DNA of 64,000 nt from NCBI RefSeq assembly GCF_020166435.1, contig NZ_JAINZP010000009.1, positions 97,009 through 161,008 of the forward strand, in the 5' to 3' direction. The stretch's first letter is position 1. Each line of letters opens with the position of its first letter. Shown here one piece after another: positions 45,267-57,484 of this stretch. This DNA is from Pectobacterium versatile. GTDB taxonomy: Bacteria; Pseudomonadota; Gammaproteobacteria; Enterobacterales; Enterobacteriaceae. The notes under the pieces are model-generated. The model was not told the origin of the DNA. It worked only from the letters and a program-made list of their open reading frames with translations, and searched no databases. Made by a program: the position numbers and the translations under genes.

Positions 45267-47156
45267 TCAGGCGCTGCGGCGCAGCAGACCCTGTTTTTTA
45301 AGCCAGATCAGCAGAATGGAGATCGCCGCTGGCGTAATGCCAGAAATCCGTGAAGCCTGGCCGATCGACGAAGGTTTATGATCGTTCAGCTTGGCAATCA
45401 CCTCATTGGACAATCCACTCACCTGTTTGTAATCCAGATCGGCAGGCAGCAGTGCATTTTCATTACGCTGCTGTTTCTCGATTTCATCCTGCTGACGAGC
45501 AATATACCCTTCGTATTTGACCTGAATTTCAACCTGTTCTGCAGCCTGCTCGTCAGTTAATCCTGGGGCAAACAACGGTAGCGCAGTAAGCTGAACGTAA
45601 TCCACTTCTGGGCGACGAAGCAGCTCTTCACCATTCGCTTCACGGGACAGCGGCGTCTTCAGCAGTGAGTTGATCTGGTCTAGCTGCTCAGATTGCGGAT
45701 GAACGTGAATGTCGCGCAAGCGCTGACGCTCTTTTTCAATACTCTCGAGCTTCTCGTTGAAACGTGCCCAGCGATGATCGTCGACCATTCCCAGCTCACG
45801 ACCCATTTCAGTCAAACGCAGATCGGCGTTATCTTCACGCAGCATCAGACGATATTCAGCGCGTGAGGTAAACATACGGTAGGGCTCTTTCGTCCCCAGC
45901 GTACAGAGATCGTCAACCAACACGCCGAGATAAGCTTGATCGCGACGCGGTGACCAGCCTTCCTTATCAGCAGCTAGTCGAGCGGCATTCAGCCCTGCCA
46001 GCATGCCTTGTGCTGCGGCTTCTTCATAACCTGTTGTTCCGTTGATCTGTCCGGCGAAGAACAGGCCATGAACAAATTTGTTTTCCAGCGTAGGTTTCAG
46101 ATCGCGAGGATCGAAGAAATCGTATTCAATGGCATAGCCAGGACGAACGATGCGTGCATTTTCCATCCCTGCCATTGAGCGAACAATCTGCCACTGGACG
46201 TCAAACGGTAAACTGGTTGAGATCCCGTTAGGGTAAATTTCGTTGCTAGTCAGTCCTTCAGGTTCAAGAAAGATCTGATGCGTATTTCGATCGGCAAAGC
46301 GCATGACTTTGTCTTCGATCGATGGGCAATAGCGTGGCCCGATCCCTTCGATTATCCCGGCATACATCGGGCTGCGATCCAGATTATTACGGATCACATC
46401 ATGGGTCTTCTCATTGGTATGGGTGATGTAGCACGGCATTTGTGCCGGATGCTGACTCGCATTCCCCAGGAATGAGAAAACCGGCATCGGGTTGTCACCG
46501 TGCTGTTGTGCCAGCACGCTAAAATCAATTGTTCTGGCGTCAATACGCGGCGGAGTACCGGTTTTCAGGCGGTTGACGCGCAGAGGCAGTTCACGCAGGC
46601 GGCGCGCGAGCGGAATGGAAGGTGGATCGCCTGCACGCCCACCGCTGTAGTTATCCAACCCGATATGAATTTTGCCATCAAGGAAGGTGCCTACCGTCAA
46701 CACCACGGCTTTTGCACGGAATTTTAGTCCCATCTGGGTAACCGCACCGACAACGCGATCGTTTTCCACGATCAGATCGTCAACAGCTTGCTGGAAGATC
46801 GTCAGATTTGGCTGATTCTCCAGTGCGGTCCGAACAGCCTGACGATAGAGCACGCGATCCGCTTGTGCGCGCGTTGCTCTGACGGCCGGGCCTTTACTGC
46901 TGTTTAGTATCCTAAACTGTATACCTGCCTGATCGACGGCTCGCGCCATCAAGCCTCCCATGGCATCGATCTCTTTAACCAGATGACCTTTCCCAATACC
47001 GCCGATCGCTGGGTTGCAAGACATTTGTCCCAGCGTGTCGATATTGTGTGTGAGCAAAAGCGTCTGTTGGCCCATTCGGGCAGAAGCCATTGCTGCTTCT
47101 GTTCCGGCATGACCGCCACCGATCACGATGACGTCAAATGGATCTGGATAAAACAT
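45267..47156 (-). CDS. mnmG: tRNA uridine 5-carboxymethylaminomethyl modification enzyme MnmG
   Basis: 629 residues, as in E. coli. The FAD-binding dinucleotide fold is [19 protein letters not shown]; the GidA signatures [12 protein letters not shown] and [16 protein letters not shown] are intact. It works with MnmE on wobble U34. It starts just left of oriC and transcribes away from it; in E. coli this transcription influences initiation. Confidence 0.99.
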   Translation of the reverse strand: MFYPDPFDVIVIGGGHAGTEAAMASARMGQQTLLLTHNIDTLGQMSCNPAIGGIGKGHLVKEIDAMGGLMARAVDQAGIQFRILNSSKGPAVRATRAQADRVLYRQAVRTALENQPNLTIFQQAVDDLIVENDRVVGAVTQMGLKFRAKAVVLTVGTFLDGKIHIGLDNYSGGRAGDPPSIPLARRLRELPLRVNRLKTGTPPRIDARTIDFSVLAQQHGDNPMPVFSFLGNASQHPAQMPCYITHTNEKTHDVIRNNLDRSPMYAGIIEGIGPRYCPSIEDKVMRFADRNTHQIFLEPEGLTSNEIYPNGISTSLPFDVQWQIVRSMAGMENARIVRPGYAIEYDFFDPRDLKPTLENKFVHGLFFAGQINGTTGYEEAAAQGMLAGLNAARLAADKEGWSPRRDQAYLGVLVDDLCTLGTKEPYRMFTSRAEYRLMLREDNADLRLTEMGRELGMVDDHRWARFNEKLESIEKERQRLRDIHVHPQSEQLDQINSLLKTPLSREANGEELLRRPEVDYVQLTALPLFAPGLTDEQAAEQVEIQVKYEGYIARQQDEIEKQQRNENALLPADLDYKQVSGLSNEVIAKLNDHKPSSIGQASRISGITPAAISILLIWLKKQGLLRRSA

Positions 47157-47259
47157 GGTACTGCTCCTCGCATTATCGCGAATGATGAGTGGCGAACGAT
47201 CGTTATTTGCCCTGGGGAGGGGATTCTACTCAACTTTGAGCCAACGACCAAGTCCGTTG

Positions 47260-47530
47260 GATCCTCGTTAATTAAAGAAAGATCTTTTTATTTAAAGATC
47301 TCTTTATTAGATCTCTTATTAGGATCGTCATGTTGTGTGGATAAGTGATTATTCATATTAAAGATCAAGAGAATGGAGATGATCCTTACCTGTGAATGAT
47401 CGGTGATCCTAGCCAGTATAAGCTGGGATCTTAATGCGGAGTTATGCACAGGACAAAAAACATACTCGGGTTGTTATTGGGATAACTACTGCTTTTACAC
47501 CTGAAATAAGCATAGTTATCCACATTCAAC
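47260..47530. other. oriC: Chromosomal replication origin oriC
   Basis: Three AT-rich 13-mers lie in tandem: GATCTTTTTATTT (47281-47293), GATCTCTTTATTA (47297-47309) and GATCTCTTATTAG (47310-47322). DnaA boxes follow in E. coli order: R1 TGTGGATAA (47336-47344), R5M TGTGAATGA (47391-47399), R2 TTATGCACA (47442-47450), R3 TTGGGATAA (47477-47485) and R4 TTATCCACA (47516-47524). Many GATC sites allow SeqA/Dam control. The TGAATGATCGGTGATCCT block is conserved. It is flanked by mnmG and mioC as in E. coli. R2 differs by one base from the E. coli TTATACACA. Confidence 0.97.
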
Positions 47531-47546
47531 TGCCGAATATTTCATC

Positions 47547-47990
47547 TTATTTGAGTAAATTAACCCACGATCCTAGCCATTCTTCTGCTGGATCTTCTGG
47601 AATTTGATGTTGGGTGATGTCGATCTCGAGGATTTCACCGATCCGTTTGGCCCCTAATTGAGCCAGTACACGATCCGCTGTTTGGATCGCGCCACAGAAT
47701 GTGTCGTACTCTTTACTACCGATCCCCACTGCACCGAAACTCACCTGAGAAAGATCGGGCTTTTGCTGTTCCAGCTGTTCAAACAGTGCTTTCAGGTTGT
47801 CAGGGAATTCCCCTGCACCGTGTGTAGACGTCACCACCAGCCATACACCGCTTTCAGGCAGTGCATCAAGCGTGGGGCCATGGAGAGTTTCAGTGGAAAA
47901 ATCATCCTTCTCCAGCAGTTCGGCTAAATGTTCTGCAACATATTCGGCACTGCCAAGGGTACTGCCACTGATTAAGGTAATGTCTGCCAT
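47547..47990 (-). CDS. mioC: Flavodoxin-like protein MioC
   Basis: 147 residues from the ATG at 47990 (MADITLISGSTLG), the E. coli length; the open extension to 48020 is not homologous. Short-chain flavodoxin FMN motifs: SGSTLGSAEY phosphate loop, TSTHGAGEFPDN and GIGSKEYDTFCGA. It is implicated in biotin synthase electron transfer. Transcription runs into oriC, and the promoter has a DnaA box. Confidence 0.97.
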   Translation of the reverse strand: MADITLISGSTLGSAEYVAEHLAELLEKDDFSTETLHGPTLDALPESGVWLVVTSTHGAGEFPDNLKALFEQLEQQKPDLSQVSFGAVGIGSKEYDTFCGAIQTADRVLAQLGAKRIGEILEIDITQHQIPEDPAEEWLGSWVNLLK

Positions 47991-48049
47991 AGCGATCCCA
48001 TCCGATAAAAGACGGGACATTGTACGCTGTGATCTGGCTGGGATCTACC

Positions 48050-48058
48050 TGTGGATAA
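48050..48058 (-). promoter_or_regulatory. DnaA box in the mioC promoter region
   Basis: TGTGGATAA (TTATCCACA on the minus strand) 60 bases before mioC. E. coli has a box here that represses mioC transcription into oriC. Confidence 0.8.
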
Positions 48059-48079
48059 TATGGGTATAGGAAAAAAGCA

Positions 48080-48541
48080 TTACGGCGCGATCGTCCGCAT
48101 GATGGGGTTTTGCAGGGAGATCAGCGTTTCAGTGGACTGAATTTCATCAATTGTTTGGATCTTGTTGATAAGCACATGTTGTAGCGCCTCGATCGAGCGG
48201 CACATGACCTTAATAAAGATGCTGTAATGCCCAGTGGTGTAGTAGGCCTCGACTACTTCTTCCAGATTGTTCAGCTTCTCCAGCGCGGAGGGATAATCTT
48301 TGGCGCTTTTCAGAATGATGCCGATAAAACAGCATACGTCGTAGCCCAGCTGTTTTGGATTCACATCCAGACGTGTACCGACAATGATGCCCGCCTGCTT
48401 CATTTTTTCCACCCGAACGTGGATCGTACCTGGACTGACGGAAAATTGTTTTGCCAGTTCGGCATAAGGCGTGCGTGCATTTTCCATTAAGGCGGAAAGA
48501 ATGCCGCGATCGAGATTATCGATCTGATAAATTTCTGCCAC
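48080..48541 (-). CDS. asnC: Lrp/AsnC-family regulator AsnC
   Basis: 153 residues (E. coli 152). N-terminal helix-turn-helix (YAELAKQFSVSPGTIHVRVEKM), then the RAM effector domain ending STETLISLQNPIMRTIAP. It activates the divergent asnA when asparagine is scarce. The 152-base gap to asnA would hold its sites. Confidence 0.97.
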   Translation of the reverse strand: MAEIYQIDNLDRGILSALMENARTPYAELAKQFSVSPGTIHVRVEKMKQAGIIVGTRLDVNPKQLGYDVCCFIGIILKSAKDYPSALEKLNNLEEVVEAYYTTGHYSIFIKVMCRSIEALQHVLINKIQTIDEIQSTETLISLQNPIMRTIAP

Positions 48542-48693
48542 TTTGAGCCCCCTATTTTATCGAATAATGATTTTATACCGCTATAAAATGACGGATTAAA
48601 AGCACAAGTGCAATTTATCCATAAGATTATTGAATGACAGGCAGTTTTTATTGCTTAATGAATAACTAAATACGATGAATAAGAGACGCGGCA

Positions 48694-49686
48694 ATGAAAA
48701 AGCAGTACATCGAAAAACAACAGCAAATCAGCTTCGTTAAATCTTTCTTCTCCAGCCAACTGGAGCAGCTTCTGGGATTGATTGAAGTCCAGGCACCGAT
48801 TCTCAGCCGTATCGGTGATGGTACTCAGGATAACTTGTCCGGTACGGAAAAAGCGGTGCAGGTTAAGGTTAAAGCCCTACCGGATGCCACATTTGAAGTG
48901 GTGCACTCACTGGCGAAATGGAAACGTAAAACGCTGGGCGCGTATGACTTTAGCTTCGGTGAAGGTATCTATACCCACATGAAAGCACTGCGCCCGGACG
49001 AAGATCGTCTGAGCCCGATCCACTCGGTTTATGTCGATCAGTGGGACTGGGAGCGCGTGATGGGGGACGGCGAGCGCAATGCCGAGTATCTGAAATCGAC
49101 GGTGACACGTATTTATCAGGGCATTAAAGCGACGGAAGCGGCAGTACATCAGGCGTTTGGCATTCAGCCTTTCCTGCCAGAACAGATTCATTTTGTGCAT
49201 ACCGAAACGCTGCTACAGCGCTATCCCGATCTGGATGCTAAAGGGCGTGAACGCGCTATCGCTAAAGAACTGGGTGCAGTCTTCCTGATTGGGATTGGCG
49301 GTAAGCTGTCCAGCGGACACTCTCACGATGTGCGTGCGCCGGATTATGATGACTGGACGACACCAGGCGAGCAGGAACTGGCAGGTCTGAACGGCGATAT
49401 CGTCGTGTGGAACCCGGTCCTGAACGATGCGTTTGAGATTTCATCAATGGGCATCCGTGTCGATGCGGAAGCGTTAACACGCCAGCTTGCGCTGACGCAG
49501 GATGAAGAACGTCTGAAGCTGGAATGGCATCAGGCGCTGCTGCGCGGTGAAATGCCGCAAACGATCGGTGGGGGAATCGGTCAGTCTCGCCTGGTCATGC
49601 TGTTGCTGCAATTGCCACACATTGGTCAGGTTCAGTGCGGCGTATGGCCACAGCCGCTGCGTGAGTCGGTTTCTGGCCTGCTTTAA
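48694..49686 (+). CDS. asnA: Ammonia-dependent aspartate-asparagine ligase
   Basis: 330 residues, as in E. coli: [20 protein letters not shown], the class II synthetase-like core with [11 protein letters not shown], and the ending [15 protein letters not shown]. It makes asparagine from aspartate, ammonia and ATP. Its last four bases overlap the end of the convergent viaA gene. Confidence 0.98.
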   Translation: MKKQYIEKQQQISFVKSFFSSQLEQLLGLIEVQAPILSRIGDGTQDNLSGTEKAVQVKVKALPDATFEVVHSLAKWKRKTLGAYDFSFGEGIYTHMKALRPDEDRLSPIHSVYVDQWDWERVMGDGERNAEYLKSTVTRIYQGIKATEAAVHQAFGIQPFLPEQIHFVHTETLLQRYPDLDAKGRERAIAKELGAVFLIGIGGKLSSGHSHDVRAPDYDDWTTPGEQELAGLNGDIVVWNPVLNDAFEISSMGIRVDAEALTRQLALTQDEERLKLEWHQALLRGEMPQTIGGGIGQSRLVMLLLQLPHIGQVQCGVWPQPLRESVSGLL

Positions 49687-51161
49687 TAAGCCTTGCCGTG
49701 TTGCCAACGGCGCATTAAGCGGCTTTTTAACCCGGTATCAAAGCGCCAGATATGGTCAAAGATGTGCATGATGCCGGGTTTGCCATGATCGGACATCGCT
49801 ACAGCATGGAAACGATGCTGTAGCTGCTTCTGGCGGCTTTTCACCTTATTTACCACCTCATCCGGCAACCGCTGGGCGATAAAATCCGAAATCACTACCG
49901 CGTCGGCATCATGCCAGAGTGCATCATCCATCTTATCCAATAATGCTGACAGGCAGGCGCTCATATCCGTGCCGCCGCGGAAAGACTGGCTGAGAAAGCG
50001 TATCGCCTGCTCTAATCCGTCCGCAGACGTAAGCTCATATTTCACCACGCCGGTAGAAAACAGCATGATGTAGCAACGGCGGTTGTCGGCGAGCGCGATG
50101 CGCATCAGCGCCAGACAGAAGGCTTTGGCACAGCGTTCATTAAAGCCGCCCATCGAGCCTGATGTATCGACGCAGACGATAAACGGGCCACGCGGCTGCT
50201 GTTCGTTTTGCTGATGGACAACGGGGCGCTCGGTGATTTTCTCGCGCCAGCTCTCCCCTTGTAAGCGATAGGTCAGCAGTCGATGCTCTAGCAGGCGACG
50301 ATAGAATTCATATTCCAGTTCGCTAATGCCCAACGTGGCCAGCTCCGTCGGCATCAAACGCAAAATGTCATCGCTCTGATGAACGCCGCTGACCTGTTCG
50401 GGCACGGTGGCCGGTTCTCGAACTCTTACCCGGAAGGCTTCTTGTGGCGCCTCTTGCGTGAGGATGGATTTGGTTTCCCGGCTGCGGCCTAAGCGTTCCG
50501 CCAGTTTTTGTAATGCGGGCTGGCGTTGCAGGAAAGCACCGAAATCCAGTAACGGGCGGGGATCGGTATGAATACGCTGCGCTGCGCTGAGATCCCAGAG
50601 CCGCCCGGCCGCGTTTTCGTTTTCGGCCAGAATAGGTTCGAGTTTGCCGCTGAGGGTCAGGCGTTGTTGCAGTTCATCCAGCAGGATTTCCCGTTCCTGA
50701 TCCATCAACTGCTGATGCAGTGAAACGGTTTGCAGTGTGAGGCTTAGCCGCCAGCGCTGCAGAAAGAGCGCGTGGAGCCCACTGGTGATCTTCTGCCCTA
50801 AGGTTCTCTCTGGAGAGGTAATGAGCTGTGAGGCCTGTGCCAGAAAAGGGGATTCTACGTTGTTCAGCATATCCATAATCGCAGGCAGGCGTGTCTGAAA
50901 AGCCTGGTTGTCGATCGATTGTGAACGTTGGTAGCAGCTAAATTCTTTTTCCAGCTCTGGCGGTACCTGCGTGGTGCGCAGGCGCTGCTTTAAGGTTTCT
51001 TTCCAGTGAGGAAGATCGTTGAGTAACGCGGACTTCAGGCTGGGATACTTTTCCAAGAAGAAAGCGAGCTGCGGCGTTGCCAACAGCGTGACGACCAGAT
51101 CGTCCAGCAGTTCGTTTTCATCGATAGACAGCAGCATTTCCAGTGATTCCAGCGTGATCAT
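49683..51161 (-). CDS. viaA: VWA-domain protein ViaA, RavA partner
   Basis: 492 residues (E. coli 483). The C-terminal von Willebrand A domain has the MIDAS motif DTSGSMGGF and [14 protein letters not shown]; the N-terminal half is helical. It stimulates the RavA AAA+ ATPase and acts at the inner membrane and respiratory complexes under low oxygen and with aminoglycosides. 5 bases after ravA. Confidence 0.96.
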   Translation of the reverse strand: MITLESLEMLLSIDENELLDDLVVTLLATPQLAFFLEKYPSLKSALLNDLPHWKETLKQRLRTTQVPPELEKEFSCYQRSQSIDNQAFQTRLPAIMDMLNNVESPFLAQASQLITSPERTLGQKITSGLHALFLQRWRLSLTLQTVSLHQQLMDQEREILLDELQQRLTLSGKLEPILAENENAAGRLWDLSAAQRIHTDPRPLLDFGAFLQRQPALQKLAERLGRSRETKSILTQEAPQEAFRVRVREPATVPEQVSGVHQSDDILRLMPTELATLGISELEYEFYRRLLEHRLLTYRLQGESWREKITERPVVHQQNEQQPRGPFIVCVDTSGSMGGFNERCAKAFCLALMRIALADNRRCYIMLFSTGVVKYELTSADGLEQAIRFLSQSFRGGTDMSACLSALLDKMDDALWHDADAVVISDFIAQRLPDEVVNKVKSRQKQLQHRFHAVAMSDHGKPGIMHIFDHIWRFDTGLKSRLMRRWQHGKAY

Positions 51162-51166
51162 CGGCG

Positions 51167-52666
51167 TTATTCCTGTTGCTCTGATTGCTGGATCTGCTCG
51201 GCAACCTGCTGCAGGCTGGCTTCTATTTTAGCTAGCCACTCAGCGGGGACGAACAGACAAGGCTGATGCTGGCTGAATAAGCGGCGCTGTTCGCGCAACT
51301 GCATGTTCAGCTTTTCATATTCATCGGTAATGTCGGCAGGCAGCGCACAGTCGCGCTTTTCTGGCAGAGAAAGAATGGAGGATTGCAGGCTGATATCGCG
51401 AACCGTCAGATGCTGGCGATCGTCTACCAGCAGATCGAGACGTTGAGTAAAGCCGATGCCGTTGAGTTTGCCCCGGATTTCTCCCCCTTTTTGCAGCCAG
51501 CCTTGCAAAGCATTCTTTTCAATGATCAGGTGATTGACTTCAATATCGTGCAGGATCAGCGGGCGTTGCAGCACCAGATCCAGCGTTTCAGCGACGATCG
51601 TGTCAGGCAACGTGTAATGGAATTTCCGGCCAAGGAAGTGCCCCTGTTTCTCTACCGAAAATGCCTGTAATTCGCTTTGTTCACGCTGATATTGCTGACG
51701 TTTGGTATTCGCCTGTTGCAACCGGAACAGCAGACTTTTCTGCTGGTAGGCGTGCTCGGTAATCAGCAATTCAAGCTGGTGTTCGATGAGTGTTAAGGTG
51801 CTTTGGTCATGCCAGAGACAGTCTTTCAGCAGAATGATATCAACCGGCGTAATGGTGTCCCGTCCGCAGAAAAATGCGCTGGCCTGAAGCAGGCGCAGGG
51901 CTTTTTTCCAGCGTCGATCGGAAATGTAAGGCGCCTTTTCCAGCGCATCGAGCTGCTGACGCAGCGTGTAAATCAGCTCGAAACCGAACTCCGGCAATGC
52001 GATATGCTCAATATCCTTCTGCCACTGTTGGTACTCTTCATCGCTGACGCTAAGGGCGGGTGGTACGGGGTTATCGCGATCGCTGCTGTTATTCACAAGC
52101 AGCGCACGGAAATTCTGTTTTTCCTGCACGCGATCGAGCCACAGACGGATAAGCATTCGGTCGTAGAGCGCTTCCAGACCGCCATCCGCCTCCGGCAGTT
52201 CATTCGAGGCCGCGACCAGCAGGCGCATGGGGATCGTATCTTCGCTGTTGCCATTACGGAAACGTCGTTCGTTAATGGCCGTCAGCAGGGTATTCAAAAT
52301 AGCGGGACCCGCTTTCCAGATTTCATCCAAAAATACGATTTCGGCTTCCGGCAGATAGCCGGCGGTGAGGCGCTGGTAGCGGCCTTCATCTTTTAATGCC
52401 TGAATGGAAAGGGGGCCGAATACCTCTTCCGGAGTGGAAAAGCGGGTCATCAGGTACTCAAACGCATTCGCATGACGAAAAGCGAATTTAAGGCGCCGGG
52501 CAATCATACTCTTGGCTATACCTGGCGGCCCTAGGAGAAAAACACTTTCCCCGCTTAGCGCTGCCAGCAGACAGAGACGAATGGCGTGCTGTCTTTCGTA
52601 GAGCCCATGTTCTAGCGCATGGCTGAGGCGAGAAATTCTTTCAGCCAATGCCGCGGTTTGACGCAT
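51167..52666 (-). CDS. ravA: MoxR-type AAA+ ATPase RavA
   Basis: 499 residues (E. coli 498). Walker [13 protein letters not shown], Walker [13 protein letters not shown] and the sensor region [11 protein letters not shown] are present, followed by a triple-helical region and LARA-type insert. It forms hexamers, binds the inducible lysine decarboxylase in E. coli, and works with ViaA. First in the ravA-viaA operon. Confidence 0.96.
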   Translation of the reverse strand: MRQTAALAERISRLSHALEHGLYERQHAIRLCLLAALSGESVFLLGPPGIAKSMIARRLKFAFRHANAFEYLMTRFSTPEEVFGPLSIQALKDEGRYQRLTAGYLPEAEIVFLDEIWKAGPAILNTLLTAINERRFRNGNSEDTIPMRLLVAASNELPEADGGLEALYDRMLIRLWLDRVQEKQNFRALLVNNSSDRDNPVPPALSVSDEEYQQWQKDIEHIALPEFGFELIYTLRQQLDALEKAPYISDRRWKKALRLLQASAFFCGRDTITPVDIILLKDCLWHDQSTLTLIEHQLELLITEHAYQQKSLLFRLQQANTKRQQYQREQSELQAFSVEKQGHFLGRKFHYTLPDTIVAETLDLVLQRPLILHDIEVNHLIIEKNALQGWLQKGGEIRGKLNGIGFTQRLDLLVDDRQHLTVRDISLQSSILSLPEKRDCALPADITDEYEKLNMQLREQRRLFSQHQPCLFVPAEWLAKIEASLQQVAEQIQQSEQQE

Positions 52667-52925
52667 AATTAATCCGTTAGTCCCATGATGTGATGTACTG
52701 AAATCGTTTATTTTTGAATTTGGTTGCTCTACTGAAAGCGGTGTCTCAGAAAAACCCTACTTTCAGAAAGACAATAGTAATAATAAACGGCAGATCACAG
52801 ATTTTTATTAGAATACTTTTACGGATTATTCACCCTAACGGGGTAAGTAAGCAATAAACCACCCTTTACAGGATGTTTCGTATACACCTGTCATACTTCA
52901 AGCTGCAGGTGTGTTGGCTGCGCTT

Positions 52926-52964
<39 letters not shown>

Positions 52965-52969
52965 GAAAT

Positions 52970-52989
52970 GAGAGACATCCTGTCTCTCA
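52970..52989. repeat. Second copy of the GAGAGACATCC-N-GTCTCTCA element
   Basis: Differs by one base from 35791-35810. Within a larger intergenic repeat. Confidence 0.6.
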
Positions 52990-52996
52990 CCGAAGG

Positions 52997-53121
52997 CCAG
53001 CCGCTGGCTGGTCAAATTCGTTCCCGACGAATTTGTCCCTCGCTTGCCGCGTTACGATGCTCATAACTGAGCATCGTCCTAAAGGGCCAACGCTTTGCGT
53101 TGTTCAAAACGTTAACGTTTT
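52997..53121. repeat. Five consecutive short hairpins
   Basis: In order: CCAGC/GCTGG near 53000; AAATTCGT-N5-ACGAATTT (53014-53034); ACGATGCTCA-N4-TGAGCATCGT (53054-53077); CAACGC-TTT-GCGTTG (53088-53102); and the 16-base palindrome AAAACGTTAACGTTTT (53106-53121). Each is perfect over its stem. No coding frame fits. Confidence 0.85.
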
Positions 53122-53268
53122 GTCCGCAACCCGAATTATTTAGGGTGTAGAAGATGGCCCGCACAATAAAAATGGGTTTTTACCCTGATTTGTGCATACT
53201 GTGCGCTTTTGGACGAGTTGCTGTGAATGACGCGCTTCGCGGACTGATTAACAACAGAAGATAGGTTT

Positions 53269-55137
53269 ATGAGCTCAGAACATAAACGTTCGCTTCCGGC
53301 TGTCACGCTGGCGGCCATCGGGGTGGTTTATGGAGATATAGGAACCAGCCCTCTTTATACGTTAAGGGAATGTTTATCAGGGCAGTTTGGTTTTGGGGTC
53401 GAACCTGACTCGGTCTTTGGTTTTCTTTCACTGATCTTTTGGCTGTTGGTTCTTGTTGTTTCGCTGAAATATCTGACCTATGTGATGCGTGCCGATAACG
53501 CAGGCGAAGGTGGGATTCTGACATTAATGTCGCTAGCCGGGCGCAATACCTCCGATCGCATGACGTCCGTGCTGGTCATCATGGGGTTGATTGGTGGCAG
53601 CTTCTTTTATGGGGAAGTCGTCATCACGCCTGCTATCTCAGTGATGTCGGCGATGGAAGGGCTGGAAATCGCCGCGCCGTCGATGGACAGCTATATCGTC
53701 CCGCTCTCGATTGTCGTCCTGACATTACTGTTTATCATTCAAAAACACGGTACGGGTAGCGTCGGCAAGCTGTTTGCTCCCGTGATGCTGATTTGGTTTT
53801 TAACGCTTGGTATCCTGGGCGCGCGCAGCATTATCGCTAACCCCGAAGTCTTGCAGGCGTTGAACCCGATGTACGCTGTACGCTTCTTTGTCGAGTATAA
53901 AGCGGTGTCGTTCTTCGCGCTGGGGGCGGTGGTGCTGGCGATTACTGGGGTCGAAGCGCTGTATGCCGATATGGGCCACTTCGGTAAATTCCCGATTCGT
54001 CTTGCCTGGTTTACGGTGGTGCTGCCGTCGCTGGTGTTAAATTACTTCGGCCAGGGCGCGTTGCTGTTAAAAGACCCGGAAGCCATCAAAAACCCGTTCT
54101 TCCTGCTGGCGCCTGATTGGGCGCTGATTCCACTGATGATATTGGCCACGCTGGCGACAATTATTGCCTCGCAGGCGGTGATTTCCGGTGTGTTCTCCCT
54201 GACGCGTCAAGCGGTGCGGCTGGGCTATCTACCGCCGATGCGTATCGTACACACGTCAGATATGGAATCCGGTCAGATTTATATTCCTGCCATTAACTGG
54301 ATGCTCTATATCGCGGTCGTCATCGTGATTGTCAGCTTTGAGCATTCGAGCAATCTGGCGGCGGCTTACGGGATTGCAGTAACGGGCACGATGGTAATTA
54401 CCAGCATTCTGTTCTGTACGGTGGCGGTGAAGAACTGGCTCTGGAATCGCTATCTGGCGTGGGTTTTGCTGGCGGGCCTGCTGATTATTGACGTGCCGAT
54501 GTTTTTGGCAAACGTAGTCAAGATCCTCTCTGGCGGCTGGCTACCCCTAGCGCTGGGTATGGTGATGTTTATCATCATGACCACATGGAAAAGCGAGCGT
54601 TTCAGGCTGCTGCGCCGGTTGCATGAGCATGGTAACTCGCTGGATGCCATGATTGCGTCACTGGAGAAAACGCCGCCGACGCGTGTGCCAGGGACCGCCG
54701 TGTATTTCTCGCGTGCGACTCGCGTGATTCCGTTCGCACTGCTGCATAACCTTAAGCACAATAAAATCCTGCATGAGCGTGTGGTGCTGTTGACCATGCG
54801 AACGGAGGATGCGCCCTATGTATTGAACGCTCGCCGAGTGACGGTTGAACAGCTTTCGCCGACGTTCTGGCGCGTGATTGCCAACTATGGCTGGCGTGAG
54901 ACGCCGGATGTGGAAGAGGTCTTTCAGCGCTGCTGGCAGGATGGGTTAACCTGCCAAATGATGGAAACGTCTTTCTTTATGTCCAATGAATCGCTGATTA
55001 TCGGTGAGCGCCCGTGGTATCTGCGCTTGCGCGGTAAGCTATTCATGATGCTTAGCAGAAATGCGCTGCGGGCGGCGGATCAGTTTGAAATACCGCCGAA
55101 CAGGCTGATTGAGCTAGGGATACAGGTCGAGATTTAA
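53269..55137 (+). CDS. kup: Low-affinity potassium uptake protein Kup
   Basis: 622 residues, as in E. coli. Twelve membrane segments in the first 440 residues; [17 protein letters not shown] near the N-terminus is the family hallmark, as is [20 protein letters not shown]. The cytoplasmic C-terminal domain follows. A proton-coupled potassium importer, useful at low pH. Stands alone. Confidence 0.98.
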   Translation: MSSEHKRSLPAVTLAAIGVVYGDIGTSPLYTLRECLSGQFGFGVEPDSVFGFLSLIFWLLVLVVSLKYLTYVMRADNAGEGGILTLMSLAGRNTSDRMTSVLVIMGLIGGSFFYGEVVITPAISVMSAMEGLEIAAPSMDSYIVPLSIVVLTLLFIIQKHGTGSVGKLFAPVMLIWFLTLGILGARSIIANPEVLQALNPMYAVRFFVEYKAVSFFALGAVVLAITGVEALYADMGHFGKFPIRLAWFTVVLPSLVLNYFGQGALLLKDPEAIKNPFFLLAPDWALIPLMILATLATIIASQAVISGVFSLTRQAVRLGYLPPMRIVHTSDMESGQIYIPAINWMLYIAVVIVIVSFEHSSNLAAAYGIAVTGTMVITSILFCTVAVKNWLWNRYLAWVLLAGLLIIDVPMFLANVVKILSGGWLPLALGMVMFIIMTTWKSERFRLLRRLHEHGNSLDAMIASLEKTPPTRVPGTAVYFSRATRVIPFALLHNLKHNKILHERVVLLTMRTEDAPYVLNARRVTVEQLSPTFWRVIANYGWRETPDVEEVFQRCWQDGLTCQMMETSFFMSNESLIIGERPWYLRLRGKLFMMLSRNALRAADQFEIPPNRLIELGIQVEI

Positions 55138-55229
55138 GTGATCCCACGATTAGGGCGCTATGTTGGGATAAGATCGAGATATACGGTCGACCACGGGGCG
55201 AGGCGTCCCTGCGGGAACCTCATCCCCGT

Positions 55230-55273
55230 GTTTCCCTAATAACAAGCAGCGAGTTGCTGCCTGTTGGGGAAAC
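55230..55273. terminator. Long imperfect hairpin after kup
   Basis: GTTTCCC ... GGGAAAC encloses AACAAGCAGC-GAGTT-GCTGCCTGTT, giving a stem of about 17 bp with one mismatch. It lies between the convergent kup and qseC genes and could serve both. Confidence 0.6.
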
Positions 55274-55316
55274 CATATTGCTCAGTGCGTTAACGTATAG
55301 ATAGAGAGAATAATAG

Positions 55317-56666
55317 TTACCAATTCACCGACACGATCAGCCCGCCTTCGGGCTGATTGGTGAACGTGACCCGCATGTGGTGCAGCGTGGCGATGTTGTT
55401 CACGATGGAAATCCCCAGGCCGCTGCCGGATTTTTCCTGCCCCGGCGGGCGATAAAAGCGTTCGCCGATTCTTGCCAGCGCTTCATCGCTGATACCCGGT
55501 CCGTTATCGGCAACCTTAAAGCCCCGCTCTGTTAGTGTCAGGCTTACCGTCCCTCCCTCATTGCTATAGCGAATGGCGTTATCCAGCAGATTGCGCACCA
55601 GCAGGGTCAGCAGCAGCGGATGGCCTTGCCGGATAACAGGGGGGGCTGGTAAATCCAGCGTCAGTTCGATACCCGCAGTTTGCGCCGTGTGGTAATGCGC
55701 GATCACCGCCTGTTGCAGTAAGTCATTAAACAGAACGGGCTGCATGCCTTCGGGGGATGATTCGGCATCCAGCCGCGATAACGTTAGGAGTTGATCCACC
55801 AGCCGTGTAGCCCGATCGATACCTTTGTCCAGATTGACCAGTGCATGGTGCCGCATGGCTTCATCATCATGCGCGAGTTGTGCGACTTCGGTTTGAACTT
55901 TCAACGCTGCCAGAGGGCTACGCAGTTCGTGAGCGGCATCGGAGGTGAAACGGCGTTCACGAACCAGCATGTCGCTGATGCGGGAAAACAGGTGGTTCAA
56001 TGCATTGACCAGCGGGCGGACTTCCTGAGGGATGTGCTGTGTCGCCAGCGGTGTACTTTCGTCCGGTGAACGCTGTTGAAGCTCGGCGGTAATACGTTTT
56101 AACGGTGAGAGTTCACGCGTGACCAGCCAGAACAGCAGCGCCAACATGATCGGCAGTGCGAACAGCCAGGGCATCAGGTTGGTTTTTACAATATCCAGCG
56201 TCATGTCCTGACGGTATTCCCATTCCTGTCCGACAGCGATCACGTAACGATCATCTGCCGTCGTTAACCAGACGATGCGCCATGCGTCGTTGTCATTGCG
56301 CAATTTGCCGTCGGTGAAGCCGTTTCGCTGGTAATCAAAAATGAAATCTTTGCCGTTCTCACCATCATTCAACACCATCTTCCCGTCGCGAGTAAAAATG
56401 GCGAAGGCTAGGGCATCGTCGTCCTGCTTGCCTCGATCCTTATGTACCAGACTTTTGGTTTTGGGCAGAGAAGTCGACTGAATTCGCAATTCATCGGGGT
56501 TCATCGTGGCAAGACGTTTAGCAAACAGCATTTGCTGGGTATCAAATAACTCATTGATGTTATGACGCGTTTGATACCACGAAAGCAAACTGGCTACGCC
56601 CCAGCAAATCAGCGTCAGAAGCGTGAAACCCGCAATCAGGCGTAAACGCAGGCTGAGTCGGTTCAT
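55317..56666 (-). CDS. qseC: Sensor histidine kinase QseC
   Basis: 449 residues, as in E. coli QseC. Two membrane helices (near 10-30 and 160-182) bracket a periplasmic sensor with [20 protein letters not shown]. The phosphoacceptor histidine is in [22 protein letters not shown]-binding boxes are [18 protein letters not shown] and GSGLGISI. In enterobacteria it senses quorum/catecholamine signals and phosphorylates QseB; ligands here are unknown. Its ATG overlaps the qseB stop (ATGA). Confidence 0.92.
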   Translation of the reverse strand: MNRLSLRLRLIAGFTLLTLICWGVASLLSWYQTRHNINELFDTQQMLFAKRLATMNPDELRIQSTSLPKTKSLVHKDRGKQDDDALAFAIFTRDGKMVLNDGENGKDFIFDYQRNGFTDGKLRNDNDAWRIVWLTTADDRYVIAVGQEWEYRQDMTLDIVKTNLMPWLFALPIMLALLFWLVTRELSPLKRITAELQQRSPDESTPLATQHIPQEVRPLVNALNHLFSRISDMLVRERRFTSDAAHELRSPLAALKVQTEVAQLAHDDEAMRHHALVNLDKGIDRATRLVDQLLTLSRLDAESSPEGMQPVLFNDLLQQAVIAHYHTAQTAGIELTLDLPAPPVIRQGHPLLLTLLVRNLLDNAIRYSNEGGTVSLTLTERGFKVADNGPGISDEALARIGERFYRPPGQEKSGSGLGISIVNNIATLHHMRVTFTNQPEGGLIVSVNW

Positions 56667-57325
56667 GGTGCATCTCCCAGAATATAGCCAACGCCATGCA
56701 CGGTACGGATAAACCCGCCACCCAGCTTTTTGCGCAGGTGGTGGATATGCACTTCTACCGCATTGCTGGAGACATCATCGTCCCACCCATAGAGCTTTTC
56801 TTCCAACTGCGCGCGTGTGAGTACGCGGTTCGGATTGAGCAAAAACAGTTCCAGTAACGCCAGTTCGCGAGACTTTAGTATCAGCGGTTCATTGTTAAGG
56901 GTGACGCTCCGCGATCCCGGCTCAAGGGAAACTGTGCCGTGCGTTAATGTCGGTTGCAGTTGGCCATGACGACGGCGAATCAGCGCCTGCAGGCGAGCGG
57001 CCACTTCTGTCAGAGCAAAGGGTTTACATAAATAATCATCGGCACCCTGCTGTAGCCCTTCTACGCGCTGTTCTAACGCATCGCGGGCGGTCAGGATCAG
57101 CACCGGTTCATCATATCCCGCCTGACGCCACTGACGCAGAATATCCATCCCGTCCATGCCCGGCAGGCTGAGATCGAGCACAACCGCATCATAGGGGGCA
57201 GCCTTCAATGCCACGGCACCCGCTTTACCTTCCATAAACCAGTCAATATTAAAGCCCAGTTTGTTTAACCCAGCTTTCAGGCCGTCACCAATCAAGCGAT
57301 CGTCTTCGATTAACAATATTCTCAT
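56663..57325 (-). CDS. qseB: Response regulator QseB (OmpR family)
   Basis: 220 residues from the ATG at 57325 ([20 protein letters not shown]); an open extension to 57559 is unrelated. Receiver phosphorylation Asp is in [14 protein letters not shown]; the Lys switch is in DYLCKPF. The C-terminal winged helix has [15 protein letters not shown] and [11 protein letters not shown]. First gene of qseBC, divergent from ygiW as in E. coli. Confidence 0.94.
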   Translation of the reverse strand: MRILLIEDDRLIGDGLKAGLNKLGFNIDWFMEGKAGAVALKAAPYDAVVLDLSLPGMDGMDILRQWRQAGYDEPVLILTARDALEQRVEGLQQGADDYLCKPFALTEVAARLQALIRRRHGQLQPTLTHGTVSLEPGSRSVTLNNEPLILKSRELALLELFLLNPNRVLTRAQLEEKLYGWDDDVSSNAVEVHIHHLRKKLGGGFIRTVHGVGYILGDAP

Positions 57326-57468
57326 GGGGTCTCGCAGGGAATGTACTGCTGTTGCGCTTATGTCTTTTCCGGTTTTATACGAAATAGAGAGGCGGTGTGT
57401 ACAGGACAAATCGCTGAAATCGGGCGATTTCGGCAATATAAAAAAATAAGAAAGTAAACGCTGACTCC

Positions 57469-57484
57469 TTAAGATTCTGTTAAG
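57469..57484 (+). promoter_or_regulatory. Likely QseB/PmrA-type direct repeat
   Basis: TTAAG-N6-TTAAG, half-sites 11 bases apart, in the 257-bp gap between qseB and ygiW. This matches the direct-repeat sites of the PmrA/QseB subgroup. It is placed to control both ygiW and qseBC. Confidence 0.7.
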
